The position numbers were made by a program, and so were the translations under genes. Under the pieces are notes generated by a model, which saw nothing but the letters and a program-made list of their open reading frames with translations, was not told the DNA's origin and searched no databases. DNA of 64,000 nucleotides, taken from positions 11,804 to 75,803 of the forward strand of contig CAZZBZ010000005.1 in assembly GCA_964653025.1 (NCBI GenBank). Reading direction: 5' to 3'. Shown in pieces: positions 46,452-55,041 of the stretch. The DNA comes from JABWAM01 sp964653025. GTDB lineage: Bacteria; Verrucomicrobiota; Verrucomicrobiia; JABWAM01. How positions within the stretch are numbered: position 1 is the stretch's first letter; each line of letters opens with the position of its first letter.

Positions 46452-48311
46452 TCAGGCCGCTCGCGGCTTGGCTTCCGACTCGAGGATGCGCGGATGGTAA
46501 AGACGACTGTAGAGACCCTTTCGATCGAGCAGATCCTGGTGCATGCCGATCTCAACGATGCGCCCCCGCTGAAGCACCACGATGCGGTGCGCCTTCTGGA
46601 TGGTGCTCAAGCGGTGGGCGACGAGAAAAACGGTCTTCCCTTGCATCAGGATGTCCAGCGAACGTTGGATCAGCTGCTCGCTCTGCGTGTCGAGCGCACT
46701 CGTCGCTTCGTCGAAAATGAGGATCTTGGGGTCCTTGAGAATCGCACGCGCGATCGCCACGCGCTGGCGCTGCCCCCCCGAAAGCATCACCCCCGCCTGC
46801 CCGACCCGGCTGCGGAAGCCGTCCGGTATCTGCTCGATGAACTCCAGTGCGTTGGCCAGGTGCGCCGCCTCCCTCACCTCTTCCTTCGTGGCCTCTGGTT
46901 TCCCGTAGCGGATGTTCTCTTCAATCGTACCAGAGAAAAGGAAGTTATCCTGGAGCACCACGCTGATCTGGCGACGGTAGCAATCGTAGTCAAGTTTCCG
47001 AATGTCCACCCCGTCAATGAGAAGGCTCCCCTCGCTCACGTCCCGAAAGCGCGTAAGCAGGCTCATCAGCGTGGACTTCCCGCTGCCGCTCGGGCCTACG
47101 AGAGCGATGACCTCTCCCGGTTTTACTTCAAGGTTGAAATCCTCGATGGCGGTTTCCTTCCCGTAGGAAAACTTGACTCGATCGAAAAGGACGTGCCCCT
47201 TCAGCGTCAATTCGATCGGATTCGGGATCTCGACAATCTCAGGACGCGTGTCGAGCAGGGTCAGGATCCGCTCGAAGCCAGTCCGCGCGTTAATCGTCAC
47301 CTGGATCAGCGCTGAAAAGTTCTGGATCGGCCCGAATAATCCCCATAGGTAGGCCGTAAACGCCACGAAGGCCCCGATGGTCATCTCTTGGCGAACCACC
47401 GAAAGCCCGCCAAACACCAGCACGAACGCATAGAGCGTGTTGCAGAGTTGCCAAAGGAAGGCCCACATCCTTCGCCCAATCACCTGAAGGTCCATCTCCG
47501 GATAGAAGTTGTCCTTGATTGTCAGTACGAAGCGCCTCCGCTCGTGATCCTCCTGCCCGAAGGATTTGACCACCTTGATGCCACTGAAGGTCTCGCCGAG
47601 AGAGCCTGCCAAGGCCGACTGTCGCTCTTTCACATCGTGCGACATGCGGTAGATCCGTCTCCGAAAGGCTTGCGTGATCGCAAAGTAAATCGGCAGGGTC
47701 AACAAGCAGATCAATGTCAGCTTCCAGTTTAGAAAAAACATCACCACGACCGCAAAACACAGGCTGAGCAGGCTGTTCGCGATCGTTCCAAATGCCATCG
47801 AGATGAACTGCTGGATGGAGGCCACGTCGTGGATGAGGCGGTTCACCAGGCTCGCCGTCCGCTCCCGCTCGTAAAAGGCCATATGCAGGAGTTGCAGGTG
47901 ATGGAACAGCGCCTTGCGGATGTCGAAGACCGTCCGCTGCCCCGAGTAAAAGAGCAGGTAGTCGTGCCCGTAGCCCGTGACGTTTTGCACCAGCGTCGCG
48001 AAAAGGAAAACTACTGCCACCCCCACCACGAGGGTGACGTTTCGCGCAGGAAGCGCCTCGTCAATCAGGAACTTCGTGATGAGCGGGATGCTCTGGCTGA
48101 TGAAGACCGTCAGGACGTTCCCCAGCGCAGCGACTGCCAGCAGTTTGCGATACGGCTTGACGAACTTCCAGAACCGCCGAAAGGCCTCGGAACTTGGATA
48201 ATGGTTGATGACGCTGGAACCAGAATCCCCACGGCCGCCCAAACGCACGTGGTTTCCGGCACCATTCGATCCAGAGGTTTTCACTTGCTCAGCGCATTCT
48301 CCGGGCCGCAA
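46452..48311 (-). CDS. ABC exporter, permease-ATPase half-transporter (MsbA/LapB type)
   Basis: 619 residues. Six-helix type I exporter domain (about 55-345), then an ATPase with Walker A GPSGSGKS (406-413), signature LSGGQ (510-514), Walker B ILIFDE (530-535) and an H-loop in LVAHRLST. There is no N-terminal C39 peptidase domain, only a polar 40-residue extension. It could export lipids as MsbA does, but grouping with HlyD and TolC genes points to type I secretion or drug/peptide export. No obvious RTX or bacteriocin substrate is encoded in the window. Confidence 0.9.
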   Translation of the reverse strand: MRPGECAEQVKTSGSNGAGNHVRLGGRGDSGSSVINHYPSSEAFRRFWKFVKPYRKLLAVAALGNVLTVFISQSIPLITKFLIDEALPARNVTLVVGVAVVFLFATLVQNVTGYGHDYLLFYSGQRTVFDIRKALFHHLQLLHMAFYERERTASLVNRLIHDVASIQQFISMAFGTIANSLLSLCFAVVVMFFLNWKLTLICLLTLPIYFAITQAFRRRIYRMSHDVKERQSALAGSLGETFSGIKVVKSFGQEDHERRRFVLTIKDNFYPEMDLQVIGRRMWAFLWQLCNTLYAFVLVFGGLSVVRQEMTIGAFVAFTAYLWGLFGPIQNFSALIQVTINARTGFERILTLLDTRPEIVEIPNPIELTLKGHVLFDRVKFSYGKETAIEDFNLEVKPGEVIALVGPSGSGKSTLMSLLTRFRDVSEGSLLIDGVDIRKLDYDCYRRQISVVLQDNFLFSGTIEENIRYGKPEATKEEVREAAHLANALEFIEQIPDGFRSRVGQAGVMLSGGQRQRVAIARAILKDPKILIFDEATSALDTQSEQLIQRSLDILMQGKTVFLVAHRLSTIQKAHRIVVLQRGRIVEIGMHQDLLDRKGLYSRLYHPRILESEAKPRAA

Positions 48312-48363
48312 CCGCGACCCAACTTTGGATTCTCTCCCCTTTCTGATTGTCCCGCAACCCCTA

Positions 48364-48392
48364 ATATTTCACGCTCGCAGAGCGTGAAATAT
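48364..48392. promoter_or_regulatory. 13-bp perfect dyad upstream of kdsA
   Basis: ATATTTCACGCTC and its complement, separated by only GCA. It lies 20 bp before the kdsA start codon in the divergent gap to the ABC exporter. The AT-rich outer ends and perfect symmetry suggest an operator or an RNA hairpin that occludes the ribosome site. Confidence 0.5.
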
Positions 48393-48412
48393 ACGGGCTA
48401 GGATGGAGAACC

Positions 48413-49207
48413 ATGGCGAAGCCCTCTTTCGATCGCTTCTTCCTGATCGCCGGCCCTTGCGTGGCCGAGAGTCGCACCCTCTGCCTGAAGGTGGCGCGTG
48501 AACTCGCATCTCTCGGCCGCAAGCTCCGCCTCCCGGTGGTCTTCAAGGCCTCCTACGACAAGGCCAACCGTTCTTCCCACCGCTCCATTCGTGGCCCGGG
48601 TCTGTCTGACGGAATCGAGATTCTGCGCGCGGTAAAGGAAGAGACCGGGCTGCCGATTCTCACGGACATCCATCTCCCCTCGGAAGCCGCGGAAGCCGCC
48701 ACAGTCGCAGACGTGCTTCAGGTCCCCGCTTTCCTGTGCCGCCAGACCGACCTCCTTGTCGCCGCCGCGCGAACCGGAAAATGGGTAAACGTCAAGAAGG
48801 GCCAGTTCCTCTCCCCCGAGGACATGGGCAACGTCGTCGCCAAGCTCCATCACGCCGGTGCCCGCGGACGCGTGATTCTCACCGAGCGCGGAACCTCCTT
48901 CGGCTACCGCAACCTCGTCGTGGACTTCCGCGGCATCCCGATCATGAAAGCCCTGGGCTGCCCGGTGGTCTTCGACGCCACCCATAGCGTCCAGCGCCCC
49001 GGCGGCCTCGGAGACCGCTCGGGCGGCGACTCCCGCTTCATCCCAACTCTCGCCCGCGCCGCCGTCGCCGCCGGGTGCGACGGGCTGTTTCTCGAAACCC
49101 ACCCCTGCCCCGCACGCGCCCTTTCCGACGGACCAAACATGGTTCGCCTGCATGACCTCCCGCAACTGCTGGCGGAGATCTTGCGCATCCGTGCGGCCGT
49201 GGTGTAG
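48413..49207 (+). CDS. kdsA: 3-deoxy-8-phosphooctulonate synthase (KDO-8-P synthase), class II
   Basis: 264 residues. IAGPCVAES with Cys16 marks the metal-dependent class II type; E. coli KdsA has Asn here. KASYDKANRSS, TDIHLPSEA and VFDATHSVQRPGG are conserved active-site stretches. The enzyme condenses phosphoenolpyruvate with arabinose-5-phosphate to make Kdo-8-phosphate for the LPS inner core. lptC, lptA and lptB follow on the same strand, a common LPS grouping. Confidence 0.96.
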   Translation: MAKPSFDRFFLIAGPCVAESRTLCLKVARELASLGRKLRLPVVFKASYDKANRSSHRSIRGPGLSDGIEILRAVKEETGLPILTDIHLPSEAAEAATVADVLQVPAFLCRQTDLLVAAARTGKWVNVKKGQFLSPEDMGNVVAKLHHAGARGRVILTERGTSFGYRNLVVDFRGIPIMKALGCPVVFDATHSVQRPGGLGDRSGGDSRFIPTLARAAVAAGCDGLFLETHPCPARALSDGPNMVRLHDLPQLLAEILRIRAAVV

Positions 49208-49255
49208 CTTGGGAGGCGCACACGCGGGATGCGCGGCGACCGCGTCTCCGCAGGT

Positions 49256-49702
49256 ATGAGATTCCCAAAGCTCTGGATTGTGGCGGCGGCGACCGCCCTG
49301 GCGACCGGTTCCACCCATGGAGCCCCCGAAAGTCATGTGCCGAGTTCCCCGGGGACCCTCACGAAGTTCACGATCCCCGAGCGAAATCGTGAAGGAAAGC
49401 TGATCTGGCAGTTGAGTGGGGAAAAGGCCCGTATCCGCCCCGACAGCCAGATGGAAATCGACCAGTTCGTGGCCAGCACGTTCCGTGAGGCGAAGGTGGA
49501 CTGGACCCTCGAGACCCCCACCTGCATCCTCAACCGCGAGACCCGCGAAGCGGTCAGCGAGGCCGACGTCCGCATCACCAATAAGCAGACCATCATCACC
49601 GGCGTCGGTTTCCACTGGATTGCCAGTGAAAGTCGCTTCATCGTTCGCAGCCGCGTGGAAGTTCTCATCCCAGGAAGCATCGTCAAGGAGCAAATCCCGT
49701 GA
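49256..49702 (+). CDS. lptC: LptC-like LPS export protein
   Basis: 148 residues from the ATG at 49256. N-terminal signal or anchor (about 4-22), then a small beta-jellyroll-like domain (about 40-145; ARIRPDSQMEIDQF, ITNKQTIITGVGFHW). Sequence similarity to E. coli LptC is low; the call rests on fold-like pattern and its place between kdsA and lptA. Its stop overlaps the lptA GTG start. Confidence 0.72.
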   Translation: MRFPKLWIVAAATALATGSTHGAPESHVPSSPGTLTKFTIPERNREGKLIWQLSGEKARIRPDSQMEIDQFVASTFREAKVDWTLETPTCILNRETREAVSEADVRITNKQTIITGVGFHWIASESRFIVRSRVEVLIPGSIVKEQIP

Positions 49703-50289
49703 AAGCATCCTTCCCCCGCGCCATCGCCCTGTTCGCCCTTCTCCTCGCCGCGCTGCCGTACGTCCAGGCCCAGGATCGCGCAACCCCCACCCCGACCCCG
49801 CTCCGTCCCGCGACCCCCACCCCGCAGCCGAATGACCCTCCTGCCGCCGGAGCAAACCTCCCGGGTGGCAAGCCCTTTACGCGCATCACCGCCGACATGC
49901 TGAACTTCGACTACGAGAAACACGTCGCAATCTTCGAGGGAAACGTCACCGCCGCGGACCCCCAACTCACTCTTTTGTGTCGAAAAATGGTGGTCTACTT
50001 CAGTGAAAAGGGGAGCGAGGTCACCAGCATCGAGGCCACCCTCGACGTCCGGATGAAGCAGCAAACGAAGGAGGCCTTCGGCGAGAAAGCCGTCTTCACG
50101 CGCGAGACCGGCAACATCGTCCTTTCCGAGGGCAAACCCCGCCTCCTCGACGAAAACGGCAACTGGATCGTCAGCCGCGGGGGAGGAATCATCTACAACA
50201 TCAACACGAAGATCATGCGCGTGGACAAGCCGGAGATGGAGGTCCAGTCCTCAGGCGGGGGCGCCCTCAGCCCTTCCCAGAAGAAATGA
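49699..50289 (+). CDS. lptA: LptA-like periplasmic LPS transport protein
   Basis: 196 residues from a GTG overlapping lptC. Signal peptide (1-24), a Thr/Pro-rich linker, then an OstA-like jellyroll (about 60-180: ITADMLNFDYEKHVAIFEGNV). LptA forms the periplasmic bridge that moves LPS to the outer membrane. The Pro/Thr linker (TPTPTPLRP and TPTPQP) is unusual for LptA. Confidence 0.88.
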   Translation: MKASFPRAIALFALLLAALPYVQAQDRATPTPTPLRPATPTPQPNDPPAAGANLPGGKPFTRITADMLNFDYEKHVAIFEGNVTAADPQLTLLCRKMVVYFSEKGSEVTSIEATLDVRMKQQTKEAFGEKAVFTRETGNIVLSEGKPRLLDENGNWIVSRGGGIIYNINTKIMRVDKPEMEVQSSGGGALSPSQKK

Positions 50290-51011
50290 GCGCCCTTCTC
50301 ACTACCGAGGGCCTCCGCAAGTCCTACAAGGGACGTGAGGTTGTGCGCGGCGTGCGCATCGAGGTCCAGCACGGCGAGATTGTCGGCCTCCTCGGTCCCA
50401 ACGGCGCCGGTAAGACCACCTCCTTCTACATGATCGTCGGCCTCGTGAAGCCCAACGCCGGCACCGTCACCTTCGAAGGGCACGATGTCTCGCACATGCC
50501 GATGTTCCGCCGCTCCCGCCTCGGCATGGGTTACCTCGCCCAGGAACCCTCGGTCTTCCGCAAGCTCACCGTCGAGGAGAACATCCTCGCCATTCTTGAG
50601 TTCATGCCGCTCACCCGCGCCCAACGCCGCGAGCGCCTCGACCAGCTCCTCAACGAACTCAATCTCACCCCCCTCGCGAAGAATCGCGCCTACACCCTCA
50701 GCGGTGGAGAAAAACGCCGCCTCGAAATCACCCGCGCCCTCGTCACCAACCCCTCCTTCCTCATGCTCGACGAGCCCTTCAGCGGCATCGACCCGCTGGC
50801 TGTCCACCAAATTCAGGAGATCATCCTTGGCCTCCGCAAGCGCGGCATCGGTATCCTCGTCACCGACCACAATGTCCGCGAGACCCTCTCCATCGTGGAT
50901 CACGCCTACCTCATCTGCGAGGGCGAGGTCCTCCGTCAGGGCACCAAGGATTTTCTCGTGAACGACCCCGTGAGCCGCGAACTCTACCTCGGCCCCCGTT
51001 TCACGATGTGA
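50286..51011 (+). CDS. lptB: LPS export ABC transporter ATPase LptB
   Basis: 241 residues, ATGA overlap with lptA. Walker A GPNGAGKTT (37-45), signature LSGGEKRRLEI, Walker B FLMLDEPFSGIDP, switch His in VTDHNVRETL. These, especially LDEPFSGIDPLAV, are diagnostic for LptB. It powers LPS extraction with LptF and LptG. Confidence 0.97.
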   Translation: MSALLTTEGLRKSYKGREVVRGVRIEVQHGEIVGLLGPNGAGKTTSFYMIVGLVKPNAGTVTFEGHDVSHMPMFRRSRLGMGYLAQEPSVFRKLTVEENILAILEFMPLTRAQRRERLDQLLNELNLTPLAKNRAYTLSGGEKRRLEITRALVTNPSFLMLDEPFSGIDPLAVHQIQEIILGLRKRGIGILVTDHNVRETLSIVDHAYLICEGEVLRQGTKDFLVNDPVSRELYLGPRFTM

Positions 51012-51147
51012 TGGAGATGGGTTCTGGTTAGTTTTGACGCGGACGAAGCGCCATTTCAGACCTCTCGGTCTCCTCTCCCGCACCATCTTGGGGACCATCG
51101 GCGGGTTTTTCCTTTATTCTCCCGGGACCATTCTCCATTCTTTTCCC

Positions 51148-52248
51148 ATGCCTGAGACCTACTTCATCGTTCCTGCGTCGGTTCATAACACCCTGATCGA
51201 AACCGCCTTTCGCCACCGCAAGTACACCGCGGACGAGGCGAAGGATGCCGCGCGCTTCTGCGAACTGGCTTCCACTCACGGGATCCGCACCCACAACGGG
51301 ATCAAGGCGGTTCACCTCGACGAGCACTTTGGCTCGAAGGTGGGGGGCTGCACCCCCGGCGCCACGATCGAAAAGCTCCCGACGAAGTACAAGGCCGTCC
51401 AACGCTGGAACGCCAACAAGAAGCTTGGGCAGTCGGTCGCCTTCGCGGCGATGGATGCCTGCATGAAGATGGCCGATGAGTACGGCACGGGGATCGTGAC
51501 GGTGGACAATGCCTTCCACTACCTTTGGGGCGGTGGCTACGTGATCGACGCGGCGAAGAAGGGATACATCGCCTTTACCTGCTGCACGGCGGGGACCTCC
51601 GAGGTCGTGCCCTTCATGGGCAAGTTTCCCACGATGGGGACAAACCCACACTCGTGGGGATTCCCGACGACCGAGTCCATCGGCTACCCGATTTGCGTGG
51701 ACTGGGCGACGAGCACGGTCGCCATGGGGCGCGTGCAACAGCTTGCGCGCGAGGGAAAACAGCTCCCGCCGGGTGCCGCCGTGGACGCCAACGGCAATCC
51801 GACCAACGACCCGAACCAGGCCAAGTCGCTGCTCTTCTTCGGACAACACAAAGGCTACGGTCTCGCGCTTGTGAACGAACTTCTCGCGGCCTACACGGGA
51901 AGCGGAATCCCGTACCTGCGCGGAAAGCCGAAGGAAGGGCCGCCCGACGAGAAGCACACGCCGCACTTCTACTTCCAGTGCACCAAGGCGGACGCGCTCG
52001 ACTGTGGCAACTTCCCCGCGGGGCGCAACCAGGTCTCCAACGTGAAGGCCGTCATCGAGGACATCCTTGGCCACGGGAACGAGAAGGCGATGCTCCCGGG
52101 CCAGATCGAGGCCCGGGCCGCGGCGCTCACGAAGCAGCACGGTGGATTGCTCTTCTCGAAGGCCGAGATCGAGGCCTTTAACGAGATCGCGCGCGAGTGC
52201 GGCGAGAAGCCCTGGAATCCCACCGTTTTCAAGACCGTGACCGCCTGA
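51148..52248 (+). CDS. Malate/L-lactate dehydrogenase family oxidoreductase (Ldh2)
   Basis: 366 residues from the ATG at 51148; a longer frame is open to 51034 but contains a repeat-like leader. Family pattern: STHGIRTHNGIKAV near 42-55, the conserved catalytic-site region VDNAFHYLWGGGYV with His124, and ESIGYPICVDWATSTVAMGR. Members reduce 2-oxoacids or act in ureidoglycolate or sulfolactate metabolism with NAD(P). Which substrate applies here is unknown. It appears to be monocistronic. Confidence 0.88.
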   Translation: MPETYFIVPASVHNTLIETAFRHRKYTADEAKDAARFCELASTHGIRTHNGIKAVHLDEHFGSKVGGCTPGATIEKLPTKYKAVQRWNANKKLGQSVAFAAMDACMKMADEYGTGIVTVDNAFHYLWGGGYVIDAAKKGYIAFTCCTAGTSEVVPFMGKFPTMGTNPHSWGFPTTESIGYPICVDWATSTVAMGRVQQLAREGKQLPPGAAVDANGNPTNDPNQAKSLLFFGQHKGYGLALVNELLAAYTGSGIPYLRGKPKEGPPDEKHTPHFYFQCTKADALDCGNFPAGRNQVSNVKAVIEDILGHGNEKAMLPGQIEARAAALTKQHGGLLFSKAEIEAFNEIARECGEKPWNPTVFKTVTA

Positions 52249-52364
52249 GACGAGTGAGGTTTCCGCACTCTCGCTTGCCGTCCGGTCCGGAAAAATTGGC
52301 ATCCGGGCTTGCCGCTCGCCACGAGCGGAATGAACGCCCAGCCCTCCAATCGCGATTCGAGCGT

Positions 52365-52405
52365 GGAGGGGCATCTGCCTCAGGCGGATCGTGCCCGTGC
52401 GAAGC
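52365..52405. repeat. Variant copy of the 25.8 kb repeat half
   Basis: GGAGGGGCA and CGTGCCCGTGCGAAGC flank an insert that is a separate small hairpin (ATCTGCC-tca-GGCGGAT). The flanks match 25799-25831 with the inside replaced. A related CCGCCTCAGGCGG core also occurs near 63778. It lies in the otherwise gene-free gap of 277 bp before TrpB2. Confidence 0.6.
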
Positions 52406-52525
52406 TGAACATTCACAAAACCCGACAGAGCTGCCATGCGCACCTCGTGCGCGAACAGCCCTGAGTTTTTCTTTTCCCCATCCCGCCGAGATGGTAGAGG
52501 ATGGGCTTCCCAACCCCCTGATCCC

Positions 52526-53833
52526 GTGAGCCATCCCACCCGCTTCGTCCTTCCCGAGTCCGGAATCCCGACTCATTGGTACAATGTCGCCGCCGACTTC
52601 TCCGAGCCGGTGCCGCCGCCGCTCCACCCGGGCACGAAGAAGCCGGCCACGCTCGAGGACATGCTCGCGATCTTTCCCGAGAACCTCGTGCGGCAGGAGA
52701 TGACAACCGAGCGCTGGGTCGAGGTCCCCGAGGAGGTGCGCGAGGTGTACACCCTCTGGCGGCCGACGCCGCTCCTGCGCGCCGTGCGGCTCGAGCGCGC
52801 ACTCCAGACCCCCGCGCACATTTATTACAAGTACGAGGGCGGCAGCCCCGCCGGTAGCCACAAGCCCAACACCGCCGTCCCGCAGGCCTGGTATAACCGC
52901 CAGGCTGGCGTGAAGCGCCTCGCCACCGAGACCGGCGCCGGCCAGTGGGGTTCCTCGCTCGCGCTCGCCTGCCGCCTCTTCGGCCTCGAGTGCCGCGTCT
53001 ACATGGTGAAGGTGAGCTACCACCAGAAGCCCTATCGCAAACTCATGATGCAGACCTGGGGCGCCACCGTCTTCCCCAGCCCGAGCGACCAGACCGAGTT
53101 CGGCCGCAGGGTCCTCAAGCAGGACCCCGACTGCCCCGGCAGCCTCGGCATGGCGATCAGCGAGGCGATCGAGGACACCGTGAAATCGCCGAACACGAAG
53201 TACGCCCTCGGCAGCGTGCTCAACCACGTCTGCCTCCACCAGACCGTGATCGGCCAGGAGGCGATCCAGCAGATGGAGATGGCAGGTGAGGAGCCGGATG
53301 TCGTGATCGGCTGCGTCGGCGGCGGGAGCAACTTCGCGGGCGTGGCCTTCCCCTTCATCCGCCGCAAGATTGCGGAGAAGAAGAAGACCCGCATCGTCGC
53401 CGTCGAGCCGAGCGCCTGCGCCTCCCTCACCAAGGGCGAGTTGCGCTACGACTTCGGGGACACGGCGATGACGACCCCGCTGCTGATGATGCACACGCTG
53501 GGGCACGACTTCATCCCGCCGACGATCCATGCGGGCGGCCTGCGCTACCACGGGATGGCCCCGCTGGTGAGCCACGCGGTCAAGCTCGGTCTCGCGGAGG
53601 CGATCTCCTATCCGCAGACGAAGGTCTTCGAGGCGGCCATGCTCTTCGCGCGCACCGAGGGAATCGTCCCCGCGCCCGAGCCCTCGCACGCGATCCGCGC
53701 GGCGATCGACGAGGCCCTGCGTGCGAAGGAGGAGGGCAAGAAGCGCGTGATCCTCTTCAACCTCTGTGGCCACGGGATGCTCGATCTCCCCTCCTACGAC
53801 GCCTTCCTCGGCGGCAAGCTCGCCGATCTCTGA
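52526..53833 (+). CDS. TrpB2-type tryptophan synthase beta chain
   Basis: 435 residues from a GTG. PLP lysine is Lys113 in GSHKPNTA; the phosphate-binding glycines are in CVGGGSNF. The N-terminal layout (IPTHWYNVAADF, LVRQEM, WRPTPL) is that of TrpB2, which generally works without TrpA and converts serine and indole to tryptophan or scavenges indole. No trpA or other trp gene is adjacent. trpS, further on at 60.7 kb, is not in the same unit. Confidence 0.94.
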   Translation: MSHPTRFVLPESGIPTHWYNVAADFSEPVPPPLHPGTKKPATLEDMLAIFPENLVRQEMTTERWVEVPEEVREVYTLWRPTPLLRAVRLERALQTPAHIYYKYEGGSPAGSHKPNTAVPQAWYNRQAGVKRLATETGAGQWGSSLALACRLFGLECRVYMVKVSYHQKPYRKLMMQTWGATVFPSPSDQTEFGRRVLKQDPDCPGSLGMAISEAIEDTVKSPNTKYALGSVLNHVCLHQTVIGQEAIQQMEMAGEEPDVVIGCVGGGSNFAGVAFPFIRRKIAEKKKTRIVAVEPSACASLTKGELRYDFGDTAMTTPLLMMHTLGHDFIPPTIHAGGLRYHGMAPLVSHAVKLGLAEAISYPQTKVFEAAMLFARTEGIVPAPEPSHAIRAAIDEALRAKEEGKKRVILFNLCGHGMLDLPSYDAFLGGKLADL

Positions 53834-53865
53834 GTTTTATTTGTCACTTTCCCCACATTTCGACC

Positions 53866-54198
53866 ATGCCGACCTACGAATACGAGTGCCAGAAGTGCAA
53901 GAGGACCTTCGATGCGGTCCATTCCATGAAGGACGACGCGCTGAAAATCTGCCCGAAGGACAAGTGCCGTCGCAAGCCTTGGGGCAAGGGGCGTCTGAAA
54001 CGCCTTCTCAGTTCCGGTGCCGGCCTCATTTTTAAGGGGAGTGGTTTCTACATCACCGACTATCGCAGCGAGGGCTACAAGCAGGCCGCGAAAAAGGACA
54101 AGGAAGCCGCCTCCCCTCCGCCCAAGAAAGAAGGGGGCGATACCGGCGCGACCAAGAAGGAAGCGCCCGCGAAAAGCACCAAGAAAGCCAAGGATTAG
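53866..54198 (+). CDS. FmdB-family zinc-ribbon protein
   Basis: 110 residues. Starts MPTYEYEC with zinc-ligand cysteines Cys8, Cys11, Cys29 and Cys34, then the family motif KRLLSSGAGLIFKGSGFYITDY. A Lys/Pro/Glu-rich disordered tail follows. The role of FmdB proteins is unproven (originally named in formamidase clusters). The zinc-ribbon membrane protein follows 11 bp later. Confidence 0.94.
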   Translation: MPTYEYECQKCKRTFDAVHSMKDDALKICPKDKCRRKPWGKGRLKRLLSSGAGLIFKGSGFYITDYRSEGYKQAAKKDKEAASPPPKKEGGDTGATKKEAPAKSTKKAKD

Positions 54199-54209
54199 GA
54201 GATTTTTCC

Positions 54210-54953
54210 ATGCTGACCTGTTCCCAATGCGGTCACGACAACGACATCGGTCGCATCTTCTGTGCGAAGTGCGGCCAGAAACTCGAGCTCAGTAGCATCG
54301 GGGTTCCCAGTGGCGTTCGCCGGGGCGCGCGGAAGGGCAAGAAAGGCGTTCCTTTCCTGCAACTCGTCGCATTCGTCTTCAAGAAGTTCGTTCAAATTAC
54401 TTTCCTCGCCGCGGCCGTGGCGTGGGTGGTCTCTATCTGGATTCTTCCTCGCGATGCCAGCCGTGCGGGAGGGGAGAAGGATCTGGAGACCTACCAGAAA
54501 AATCGCACGGCCCTCGAAGATGCCTTTGCGGCGAAGGCGGGCGGCCAGGTCACCTTTCGGGAGGAGGAGATGAACGCCAAACTCGCGGAGGCCGTCGTTA
54601 ACACGCGGAAGGCCGCCGGCGAGAATGCGAGCGGGATGCAACTCGAGAAGCTCACCGTGTCGCTGGGTGACGGGACCGCCACCCTCACCATTGGCCAGAA
54701 GTGGAAGTGGTTTCGTCTCGCCATTCAGGCCGCCGCTCGCACGCGGAACGAGGGCGGCAGGCGGATCTTCGTGCCAACCGAAATTCGCATTGGCCGCTGG
54801 CTCGCACCGGCCATCCTTCACCCCCATTTTGTCCCGGTCCTCCAGAAGTTTCTTTCCGACCTCTCGGCGGAGCAGCAAAAAATGGAAGAGGCCTCGGCGA
54901 TTGAGATCAAGCCGGGCGAGTTCTCGATCACCGCCCCGAAGCCGGCAGCCTGA
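54210..54953 (+). CDS. Zinc-ribbon membrane protein of unknown function
   Basis: 247 residues. An N-terminal zinc ribbon (Cys4, Cys7, Cys18, Cys21) is followed by a basic linker, one membrane helix (about 58-79) and an extracytoplasmic alpha/beta domain (about 95-245; VTFREEEMNAKLAEAVVN, LEKLTVSLGDGTATLTIGQK). The domain is not one I recognise. The same N-terminal-ribbon design occurs in the Ser/Thr kinase of this window. Confidence 0.78.
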   Translation: MLTCSQCGHDNDIGRIFCAKCGQKLELSSIGVPSGVRRGARKGKKGVPFLQLVAFVFKKFVQITFLAAAVAWVVSIWILPRDASRAGGEKDLETYQKNRTALEDAFAAKAGGQVTFREEEMNAKLAEAVVNTRKAAGENASGMQLEKLTVSLGDGTATLTIGQKWKWFRLAIQAAARTRNEGGRRIFVPTEIRIGRWLAPAILHPHFVPVLQKFLSDLSAEQQKMEEASAIEIKPGEFSITAPKPAA

Positions 54954-54964
54954 ATCGTTCATCC

Positions 54965-55005
54965 GGAAAAAAGAATGCCCGCCGAAGCGCAAAGCCTCGG
55001 CGGGC
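54965..55005 (-). terminator. Rho-independent terminator
   Basis: On the minus strand, a 9-bp perfect stem GCCCGCCGA/TCGGCGGGC with an 11-nt loop is followed by TTCTTTTTTCC. It lies just beyond the stop of the minus-strand gene ending at 55042. On the plus strand the run of A precedes the hairpin, so it would not be intrinsic for the convergent gene. Confidence 0.85.
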
Positions 55006-55041
55006 GTCCATGCTACGGTGCCCCCGCAGGGGGGCGGCTCG

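Noticed and set aside
43725..48311. Type I secretion of an RTX toxin or bacteriocin
   Set aside because: ABC, HlyD and TolC are present, but no Gly-rich nonapeptide repeats, double-glycine leader or C39 domain is encoded nearby.
52526..53833. Link between TrpB2, TrpS and a tryptophan operon
   Set aside because: No trpA, trpC, trpD or trpE in the window; trpS is 7 kb away in a different unit with other genes between.
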